From Candidatus Neomicrothrix sp. UBA2131 (GTDB lineage Bacteria; Actinomycetota; Acidimicrobiia; Acidimicrobiales; MedAcidi-G1), in assembly GCA_002329075.1 (NCBI GenBank), contig DCXR01000062.1:1-53547 (forward strand): DNA of 53,547 bases, read 5' to 3'. Below, in pieces: positions 16,822-23,351 of this stretch. The position numbers and the translations under genes were made by a program. The notes beneath the pieces were generated by a model that did not search any database, was not told where the DNA came from, and saw only the letters and a list, made by a program, of their open reading frames with translations. The number at the start of each line of letters is the position of its first letter. The first letter of the stretch is position 1.

Positions 16822-18494
16822 GACGCAGACCCTATGAGGGTTACTGCCGCATCCACGATGGCAGCCACGATGGTGTCGCCGGTTGCCTCCGATCCGACTA
16901 CATCGTCACCGGTGACGGGGACGATGGCCTCGGCGTAGACCTTGAGCATCGGCTCGGTGCCGCTGGGTCGCAGCAGCAGGCGGCCGACGTCGAGGTCGAG
17001 CGCCAGCAGATCGGAGGAGGGCAGACCGGTCCCCGGCTGTGCGTAGTCGATGGTGGCGAGCACCCGGTGTCCGGCGACCTCGGTCGGGGGCGATGCCCGG
17101 AACTGCGCCAGCAGGGTCGCCATGCGCCCGTCACCGTCCGGACCGTCGAGGCGCACCGTCCGCAGGGCCGTCCGGTGCACACCGTGGCGGCGCCAGAGGT
17201 CGTGGAGCAGGTCGAGGACGGTCCGGCCGGCTGCCTTCGCCGTGGCGGCCAGTTCGGCGAACACGATGCCGGCCGTGATCCCGTCCTTGTCGCGGATCAG
17301 GTCGCCGACGAGGTAGCCGAGGGCCTCCTCGTAGCCGAACACGAAGCGGGCGGAGGGGTCGTCGAGGCCGGGGCGGACGATCCACTTGAAGCCCGTGAGG
17401 GTGTCGGCGTAGCGGACGCCGTGGTGGGCGGCCTGGGCCGACAGCAGTCGTGACGACACCAGTGTGGTGACGACGAGCCGGTCGCCCCCCGAACCGCCCG
17501 AGAGGACGTGCTCTGCCAGGAGGGAGCCGATCTCGTCACCGGTGAGGGGTCGCCATCCACTGCCGGTCGGGACGGCAACCGCCAGGCGGTCTGCGTCGGG
17601 GTCGTTGGCGATCACCAGGTCGGCGCCCACCTCGTCGGCGAGTGCCAGCACGAGGTCGAGGGCCCCGGGTTCCTCGGGGTTCGGGAACTCGACGGTGGGG
17701 AAGGCTCCGTCCGGCTCGCCCTGTTCTTCAACGACGTGCGGGGGGGCGAAACCTGCCAGGGTCAGGGTGTCGACCAGGACGTCGCGGCCGACGCCGTGAA
17801 GGGGCGTGTAGGCGACGACCAGGTCATGGGGCGCGTCAAGTCCCGACAGTGCCGCAGCTGCGGCGACATAGGACTCGACGTCGGCGGCGGTTCCCCGGGT
17901 GATCAGCGGATCGTCGTCGTCGGCCAGGTCGTCCTCTGCGGGCAGGCCGCCCCCGTCGAACTGCTCGTCGATCAGGGCCGATATTCGGCTGTCGATCGGC
18001 GGCACGATCTGCGCACCGTCCGACCAGTAGACCTTGATGCCGTTGTCCGGGCGGGGGTTGTGGCTGGCGGTCACCATGATCCCGGCCTCGGCGCCGGTCC
18101 GGAGCAGCGCGTGGGCCAGGACCGGTGTGGGGAGCGGGCCGGGCAGCAGCAGGCTCGCCACCCCGAGGCCGGCCAGCACCCGGGCCGAGTCCTCGGCGAA
18201 CAGGTCGCTGTGCCGACGGGCGTCGTAGCCGATGACCACGGTCGGGGCGTCCTGGTCCGCCAGGAGTGCACGCCCGACCGCTGTGGCAGTCGCCCTGGCC
18301 AGCACACGGTTCATGCGCATCGGGCCGGCGCCCATGGCCCCGCGTATCCCTGCGGTGCCGAACTCGAGGCGCCCGGTGAAGCGTTCCTCTAGGGTCGATC
18401 CACCACCGTCGAGGAGTTGTACGGTCTCGGCCCGGGTCTCGGGATCGGGGTCGGCGTCGAGCCAACGGCGTGCCGTGGCGGCGGCGTCGCTCAC
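16818..18494 (-). CDS. Phosphoglucomutase/phosphopentomutase (PGM2-like alpha-D-phosphohexomutase)
   Basis: 558 aa. Features are the phosphoserine loop TASHNPRPDNG with Ser144, the metal-binding DPDADRLAV, the N-terminal FGTAGIRGAMGAGP, and a C-terminal phosphate-binding block LRPSGTEPMLKVYAE. Members with the FGTAGIRG...NRM N-terminus (PGM2-like) often act as phosphopentomutases. In this operon, between purine nucleoside phosphorylase and deoC, conversion of (deoxy)ribose-1-phosphate to the 5-phosphate is the likely job (inference). The GTG start at 18494 is set by the GTGA overlap with the PNP stop and by the family N-terminus; the open frame upstream is antisense-like sequence within PNP. 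Confidence 0.92.
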   Translation of the reverse strand: MSDAAATARRWLDADPDPETRAETVQLLDGGGSTLEERFTGRLEFGTAGIRGAMGAGPMRMNRVLARATATAVGRALLADQDAPTVVIGYDARRHSDLFAEDSARVLAGLGVASLLLPGPLPTPVLAHALLRTGAEAGIMVTASHNPRPDNGIKVYWSDGAQIVPPIDSRISALIDEQFDGGGLPAEDDLADDDDPLITRGTAADVESYVAAAAALSGLDAPHDLVVAYTPLHGVGRDVLVDTLTLAGFAPPHVVEEQGEPDGAFPTVEFPNPEEPGALDLVLALADEVGADLVIANDPDADRLAVAVPTGSGWRPLTGDEIGSLLAEHVLSGGSGGDRLVVTTLVSSRLLSAQAAHHGVRYADTLTGFKWIVRPGLDDPSARFVFGYEEALGYLVGDLIRDKDGITAGIVFAELAATAKAAGRTVLDLLHDLWRRHGVHRTALRTVRLDGPDGDGRMATLLAQFRASPPTEVAGHRVLATIDYAQPGTGLPSSDLLALDLDVGRLLLRPSGTEPMLKVYAEAIVPVTGDDVVGSEATGDTIVAAIVDAAVTLIGSAS

Positions 18495-19318
18495 AGGCGT
18501 TCCAGCACCCCGCGCAGCAGGGCCAGCATGCGGGGCCCGGCTTCGGCGGCGGCTTCCAGCACATCCTCGTGGTCGAGGTCGGTATCGCCCATTCCCGCCG
18601 CAGCGTTGGTGACGAGCGAGATGCCGAGCACCTCGACCCCCAGGTGCCGGGCGGCGATGGTCTCGAGTACGGTCGACATGCCGACCAGGTCGGCACCGAG
18701 GCCTGCCATCATGCGGATCTCGGCGGGTGTCTCGAAGGCGCCTCCCAACAGTCCGGCGTAGACGCCCTCGGGCAGCGTCGGGTCGACGTCGAGTGCCAGC
18801 GCCCGCAACCGCGACGAGTACGCCTCGGTCAGGTCCGTGAAGCGGATGGGTCGGTCGACCGGGGGTGCGGGACCGGCCATCGGCGAGGCGCCCGTGAGGT
18901 TGAGCTGGTCGGCGATGAGGACCGGTTGACCGACAGGCCAGTCGGGGTTCAGGCCCCCGGCGGCGTTGGTGAGCACGACTACTCCGCATCCGGCGGCGAT
19001 GGCGGTGCGGACGCCGTGGACGACCGTTGCTGCCGGATGCCCCTCGTAGAGGTGGACGCGGCCTCCGAGCACGAGGGCGTTGGTGCCGCCGACCCGTATC
19101 GACAGGGCGCTGTTGCGGTGGCCCAGGACGGTGGGGGCGGGGAAACCCGGCAGTTCGTCCAACTGCACGTCGGCGACAACCTCGCCGAGTCCGTCGGCCG
19201 CAGCGGCCCATCCGGAGCCGAGGACCAGCACGACGTCGTGCGAGGGCACGCCGGTGCGCTCGGCCAGGACGACCGCTGCCGCGTCGGCGAGGGCGAAGGG
19301 TTCGGGGGCGTTCGACAT
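18491..19318 (-). CDS. Purine nucleoside phosphorylase (trimeric PNP type)
   Basis: 275 aa from the ATG at 19318. Family motifs: VLVLGSGWAAAADGL (phosphate loop), LGHRNSALS, GRVHLYEGHPAATVVH, LTNAAGGLNPDW, and GMSTVLETIAARHLGVEVLG. It cleaves (deoxy)guanosine or inosine with phosphate to base and (deoxy)ribose-1-phosphate. It is the first gene of the minus-strand nucleoside operon, and 121 bases separate it from the divergent thioesterase, the only space for the operon promoter. Longer starts up to 19441 give a non-family Arg-rich leader and were rejected. Confidence 0.95.
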   Translation of the reverse strand: MSNAPEPFALADAAAVVLAERTGVPSHDVVLVLGSGWAAAADGLGEVVADVQLDELPGFPAPTVLGHRNSALSIRVGGTNALVLGGRVHLYEGHPAATVVHGVRTAIAAGCGVVVLTNAAGGLNPDWPVGQPVLIADQLNLTGASPMAGPAPPVDRPIRFTDLTEAYSSRLRALALDVDPTLPEGVYAGLLGGAFETPAEIRMMAGLGADLVGMSTVLETIAARHLGVEVLGISLVTNAAAGMGDTDLDHEDVLEAAAEAGPRMLALLRGVLERL

Positions 19319-19439
19319 GGTTTTTCGACGGCGCTGACGATCGGGCAGATCCCGCCTCGCGCCGCACCGAAACGCTAGCGGCCTACGTGCCGGTACGCCG
19401 CGGCGGGATGATCTGTCGGAGGGACCTCGGTACTCGTCC

Positions 19440-19844
19440 ATGGAGAACGGAGTCGACGACCCCGACTACGGCGAGTTCCCCTTGAAGGCGTTTCTGGGGC
19501 TCGAGATCGAAGATGGTGATCCCGGGCAGGCGGAGGCCTGGCTGGACGTCGGTGTCGACCACCTGAACCCGAACGACTTCGTGCATGGCGGCGTGGTCCT
19601 CACCCTGGTCGATACGGCGATGGGTCGGGCGACCATGCCGGTGCTCGACGAGGGCCTCTTCCGTACCTCGATCGAGGTGTCGGTCCGGTTCCTGCGGGCC
19701 GTGCCGGCGGGACGACTGCGGGCACGGGTGCAGGTACTCCACGCTGGCCGCCGGATCGTCCACCTCGAAGGTCGCGTGTCCGTCGACGTCGAGGAGAAGC
19801 CGGTGGCGGCCGTGTCGGGTTCGTTCGCCGTGCTGGGCGGCTGA
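19440..19844 (+). CDS. PaaI-type hotdog-fold thioesterase
   Basis: 134 aa single hotdog domain. HGGVVLTLVDTAMGRA is the central helix with the preceding HGG motif of PaaI/YbgC-like acyl-CoA thioesterases. SIEVSVRFLRAVPAGRLRAR is the following strand pair, and VSGSFAVLGG ends the domain. It probably hydrolyses an acyl-CoA; the acyl group is unknown. It is divergent from the PNP operon and ends 14 bases before the convergent deazaflavin-type gene. Confidence 0.9.
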   Translation: MENGVDDPDYGEFPLKAFLGLEIEDGDPGQAEAWLDVGVDHLNPNDFVHGGVVLTLVDTAMGRATMPVLDEGLFRTSIEVSVRFLRAVPAGRLRARVQVLHAGRRIVHLEGRVSVDVEEKPVAAVSGSFAVLGG

Positions 19845-19857
19845 CGGGTTCCGGATC

Positions 19858-20307
19858 TCAGCGATCGACGACGAGCCGGACCACGGGGAGCGAACGGGCG
19901 GCTGCCTGAGGGTTGTCGACGAGGTCCAGCCCGAGGAGTCGGTCGATGTTGCGGGCGGAGCGGGGATGACGCCGGACGTAGTCGGTCAGCACGGCGGCGG
20001 CAGCGTCCTCGTCGAGGATTCGTGCCGTGGCCGTACCGGATGTCCGCCCCCACGACACCGAGGCCGACGGATCTGCAAGGAGGTTGCGGTACCAGTCGCA
20101 CCGGGGGGCGAAGGCGGCGACGACCATCGGATCACCGTCGAGATCTGCAACCACCTCGAGGACAGCGTGTCGCAATCTCCCCGAGGTCCGTCCGGTGTGC
20201 CCGAGTCGCAGGAAGCGTCGGCCCATGAGGCGACCCAGTCGGAACCGGTAGGCGATCAGCGGCAACCTGTAGAGCAGGCGCTGAAGTTGACCGGGTGGCG
20301 GCGGCAT
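19858..20307 (-). CDS. Nitroreductase/deazaflavin-dependent oxidoreductase (DDN family)
   Basis: 149 aa. Pattern GHTGRTSGRLRHAVLEVV, then DPMVVAAFAPRCDWYRNLLADP and SWGRTSGTATARIL, matches the small split-barrel F420-binding family that includes Ddn of mycobacteria. Physiological roles include quinone or unsaturated-lipid reduction; the substrate is unknown here. The ATG at 20307 is chosen because the family's N-terminal amphipathic helix (LQRLLYRLPLIAYRF) begins just after it. It implies that the host makes F420 (inference). Confidence 0.85.
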   Translation of the reverse strand: MPPPPGQLQRLLYRLPLIAYRFRLGRLMGRRFLRLGHTGRTSGRLRHAVLEVVADLDGDPMVVAAFAPRCDWYRNLLADPSASVSWGRTSGTATARILDEDAAAAVLTDYVRRHPRSARNIDRLLGLDLVDNPQAAARSLPVVRLVVDR

Positions 20308-20344
20308 GGGTCCATCCCACCACGTCGCGGCTACCGTCCGCGAG

Positions 20345-20785
20345 GTGGGTGAGCAGACGGACGGTGCACGCGAAGGCATTGGCGATGCACGACGGGCCGC
20401 GAACCGGGCGGTCCTCGAACGGGCGATTTCGTTGATCGGCACCGGCGAGTACGCGGCGCTCGGCGGTCTCTACGCCGATGACTACGTTCTCGAACTCCCG
20501 TACAGCGACCCGCCCAAGCGCCTCGAGGGGCGCAGGGAGATCGCCGAGTACGTGGGACCGCAGTTGGGCACGTTCGTGTTCACCCTGATGCTCACAGCCG
20601 TCCACGACTGCGTCGACCCTGACCTCTTGATTGCCGAGTACACGTCGGACGGCCACGTTTCGACCACCGGCAAGACGTACCGCAACACCTACATCGCCCT
20701 CTGGCGGTTCCGGGACGGCAAGGTCTGTGGGGTGAAGGAGTTTTCGAATCCGATGGTCGCCGCCGAGGCGCTCGACACCGACTGA
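20345..20785 (+). CDS. SnoaL-like/NTF2-fold protein
   Basis: About 146 aa from GTG 20345. The sequence has the alpha+beta cone pattern of ketosteroid-isomerase-like proteins: AVLERAISLIGTGEYAALGG (helices), YADDYVLELPYSDPP, RLEGRREIAEYVGPQLG, and RNTYIALWRFRDGKVCGVKEF. The conserved end WRFRDGKV...EFSNPMV is typical. Such proteins range from isomerases and epoxide hydrolases to non-enzymatic ones, so no reaction is assigned. It lies 37 bases from the divergent DDN-family gene. Confidence 0.85.
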   Translation: MGEQTDGAREGIGDARRAANRAVLERAISLIGTGEYAALGGLYADDYVLELPYSDPPKRLEGRREIAEYVGPQLGTFVFTLMLTAVHDCVDPDLLIAEYTSDGHVSTTGKTYRNTYIALWRFRDGKVCGVKEFSNPMVAAEALDTD

Positions 20786-20791
20786 GGCTCG

Positions 20792-20986
20792 TCAGCCTTC
20801 CCGTAGGCGGCGCTTTTCCTCCAGCCGTTCCGCCATGCGGCGGTCGTTGCGCTGCACGACGGCCCGGGCGGTCAGCATCATCACCTGGACAGCGACGAAG
20901 ATCGCTGACAGGGCGACGAGGACCGGCCAGTCGATGAGCAGCCCGACCACGAGCGAGGCCAGACCGACGAGCGTCGTGACGATCAT
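20792..20986 (-). CDS. Small membrane protein
   Basis: 64 aa with two closely spaced hydrophobic segments (TTLVGLASLVVGLLI and VLVALSAIFVAVQVMMLTA) followed by a basic, helical C-terminal tail (VVQRNDRRMAERLEEKRRLR). The topology is probably a hairpin with the tail in the cytoplasm. No family is recognised. It lies just downstream of the large lipoprotein gene on the same strand (29-base gap) and could be co-transcribed with it. Confidence 0.65.
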   Translation of the reverse strand: MIVTTLVGLASLVVGLLIDWPVLVALSAIFVAVQVMMLTARAVVQRNDRRMAERLEEKRRLREG

Positions 20987-21015
20987 GGAGCGACCCTAGG
21001 GCGACGCTGGGCCGC

Positions 21016-23205
21016 TCAGCGTTGTTCTGCCGTGCAGGGCCCGTCGCAGGTGCGAACGACGGTGCCGGTGGCGAGGAAGGTGCCCCGCTGTTCGACCGAG
21101 GCTGGCTCGGTGCGCGGATCGTCGTGGGGGTCGTCGCCCTCCCGCGGCGGCAGGTTCGTCGTGGGCGGCAGGGAGATCCCGGAGTCCCAGACCACGAGCG
21201 CCGATCCCTCGTATTCGTCGTCCGTCCATCGCTCGAGGCCCCAGTAGGGCTCGATGTCGTTGCTACGTCCGTCGGCGACCGCCGGCCACTGGACTGCCGC
21301 ACCCATGGTGCGGGCCATGACCTCGGTGGCGATGTTGGCAACCTGGTGGTCACCGACGGCGAGGTGGAGCAGGACCCGCTTTTGGTTCACACCCGGGAGC
21401 GGGTCGTCGCCGAAGTGGTTGGCGTAGCCGTTGCCCTCGCCGCGGTCCCAGAGCATCTGGAGGAGCAGGATGCCCATGCCCTGGTCGTAGGTGGACGGGT
21501 AGGAGACCCGGAGCCCGAGGAAGAACGGGTCGAAGTCGATGCTGCGGTGCAGCAACGTCGAGTAGTTGATGGCCGGCACCCCGAGCATCGCCAGGTCCCA
21601 GTCGGTGGACACTGCGGTGGAGACGGCACCCATGATCCCACCCTGGCTGATCCCGTAGTAGGCGAGCCCGTGGTCGGCCCCGGCGCGGATCAGCGACTGG
21701 CCGTCGGCGTCCTGGAAGGCGGGGTCGGTGGCGAGCCCGTCGGGGTGGATCATCAGGCGGCCGAGGAAGAGAGTGTTGAGTTGGCCCTGGAGGAGGCGGT
21801 CGCCGAGGGTGTGGAAGCGGGAGAAGTCCTGGATCACGGCGACGGCGTTGACGGTGTCCTCGTCGGCCATGCCGATGAGGTCGGTGCCGCAAACGACCCG
21901 GCTGAAGTCGGCGGCGATGGCACGGGGCCCCGACGAGGTGGCCTGGTTTGCAGTGCCGAGCAGGCCGTGGCCGTAGATGAGGGGGGCACCGGGTTCCCCA
22001 CCGCTGGCCGAGACGGGAATCCCGCAGGTGAAGGGGGCGGTCAGGTCGATGCCACGGGCCGGAGCGCCGTCTTCGTCGAACAGCAGGCTCTCGCCGGTGC
22101 TTCCGTCACCGGTCAGGAAGCCCGGGACGGTGTAGGTGCCGGTCACCTTGCGCATCAGCTGGCCGTCGTCGAGGTCCTCGACGGAGGCCACCTCGAACGT
22201 TGGTGCTGCGTCGCCGAGTTCGGCGAAGGCGTCGTCCCGCATGGAGAGCAGGGGTCCGGTCAGGTTCCGGGTGCTGATGACGGTGAAGTCCCAGGCCACG
22301 ACGAGGTCGGCCCGGTCGACCCCTGCCTCACCCAGGACGTCGAACACCTCGTCCATCGACCCGCGTCGGCCCTCGAGGCCCGGGTTGCCGGTGTCGAGGC
22401 GGTCGCGGTAGGCGCGGAAAACGTCAGTAGGTGCGATCGTGTCGCCGGATTCGTCGACGAGGCCGCGGATGCCGACGACGATTCGATGGCCTTCGGGGAA
22501 GTTGCGGGCAGGGCGCAGGTAGAGGATCGGGACTTCGTCGCCGGCGTTGGCATCGAGTTCGGTCCAGTGCGGCCAGCGCTCGCCGGTGTCGGCGTCGATG
22601 ACGACCGTGGCCGACTCGGGGTCGAGGGAGTGGGCGATGTCGGTGATCGGGGCCAGGCCCGATGCGTCGACGTCGAGGTCGGGGAACCGGACGGCCATGG
22701 CCGAGCCGGGGCTGAAGCCGTCGTTGTGGTTCCAGGGGGTGGGATCAATCCATGTGCCTTCGTTGTTGATCGGCAGGGCGGACGCAGCGAAGGCCACGAG
22801 TCGACCGGTGGGTGTGTCGGGGTCGGCGACCGTGAGGTGGTTGCTGGGGAACGGCAGCAGGCAGTCGGCAAGCAGCGGCTCGCAGCCGGCGACGACCTCG
22901 GCCGGGTCGATCGAAATGGGCGCCATCGTGGTCGTGGTGGTGGGCGCGGACGTGGTCGTGGTTGTGGGCGCGGTGGTGGTCGTGGTGGTGGTGGGCGCGG
23001 TGGTGGTTGTGGTGGTGGTGGGCGCGGACGTGGTGGTGGGCGCGGTGGTGGTTGTGGTGGTGGTGGTGGGCGCGGACGTGGTTGTGGGCGCGGTGGTGGT
23101 CGTGGCCGTAGTGGTGGTGGGTGCGGGCGTTTCGTCGCCGTCGCCGCAGGCCAGCAGGACAAGCGGAGCGAAGAGCATCACAAGCGGCACCAACCATCGG
23201 CGCAT
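21016..23205 (-). CDS. Surface lipoprotein with Thr/Pro stalk and alpha/beta-hydrolase domain
   Basis: 729 aa. A signal peptide ends in lipobox LLAC with Cys20 as the lipidated residue. Residues about 27-97 are nearly all Thr, Pro, Ala and Ser in repeating TTTTAPTTTSAP-like units, a stalk that would hold the enzyme away from the membrane. The globular part contains PLIYGHGLLGTANQATSSG, an HG oxyanion-type motif, and YYGISQGGIMGA near residue 521, the GxSxG nucleophile elbow with Ser in GISQGG. It is therefore probably a secreted esterase or lipase of unknown substrate. Downstream is a small membrane protein; divergently lies the CoA-ester catabolic operon. Confidence 0.85.
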   Translation of the reverse strand: MRRWLVPLVMLFAPLVLLACGDGDETPAPTTTTATTTTAPTTTSAPTTTTTTTTAPTTTSAPTTTTTTTAPTTTTTTTAPTTTTTSAPTTTTTMAPISIDPAEVVAGCEPLLADCLLPFPSNHLTVADPDTPTGRLVAFAASALPINNEGTWIDPTPWNHNDGFSPGSAMAVRFPDLDVDASGLAPITDIAHSLDPESATVVIDADTGERWPHWTELDANAGDEVPILYLRPARNFPEGHRIVVGIRGLVDESGDTIAPTDVFRAYRDRLDTGNPGLEGRRGSMDEVFDVLGEAGVDRADLVVAWDFTVISTRNLTGPLLSMRDDAFAELGDAAPTFEVASVEDLDDGQLMRKVTGTYTVPGFLTGDGSTGESLLFDEDGAPARGIDLTAPFTCGIPVSASGGEPGAPLIYGHGLLGTANQATSSGPRAIAADFSRVVCGTDLIGMADEDTVNAVAVIQDFSRFHTLGDRLLQGQLNTLFLGRLMIHPDGLATDPAFQDADGQSLIRAGADHGLAYYGISQGGIMGAVSTAVSTDWDLAMLGVPAINYSTLLHRSIDFDPFFLGLRVSYPSTYDQGMGILLLQMLWDRGEGNGYANHFGDDPLPGVNQKRVLLHLAVGDHQVANIATEVMARTMGAAVQWPAVADGRSNDIEPYWGLERWTDDEYEGSALVVWDSGISLPPTTNLPPREGDDPHDDPRTEPASVEQRGTFLATGTVVRTCDGPCTAEQR
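22915..23125. repeat. Low-complexity tandem repeat encoding a Thr/Pro stalk
   Basis: Imperfect tandem units of about 24-27 bases, built from GGTGGTGGTGGGCGCGGACG on the plus strand, fill this interval inside the lipoprotein gene. On the coding strand they give (T)n-A/S-A-P-T units. Unit number probably varies between strains by slippage in multiples of 3. Confidence 0.85.
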
Positions 23206-23351
23206 CGTTCATACCTCCTGGCCGGGACGGTAGTTCCCCATTGGCGGCTAGTAGGCGTCCGGGTCGTCCCGATGGACGACAAGGGGTGCCATGTTGCATC
23301 CTTTCCCGTGGTGTGGTGACGGGTGCCGTCGTCAGGACAAGGAGTATCTCA

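Noticed and set aside
18495..19367. N-terminal extension of the phosphomutase frame to 849 aa
   Set aside because: The extra 290 residues are Arg/Pro/Gly-rich and lie antiphase within PNP; the family N-terminus and the GTGA overlap place the start at 18494.
22915..23125. Possible CRISPR-like or regulatory repeat array
   Set aside because: The units are in-frame, spacerless, imperfect and encode a Thr/Pro stalk inside a lipoprotein gene.
21022..23319. 765-codon plus-strand open frame across the lipoprotein gene
   Set aside because: The opposite strand has a signal peptide, lipobox and GxSxG motif. The plus-strand product is Val/Gly/Glu-rich and turns into Gly/Arg repeats over the stalk, a composition produced by complementarity.
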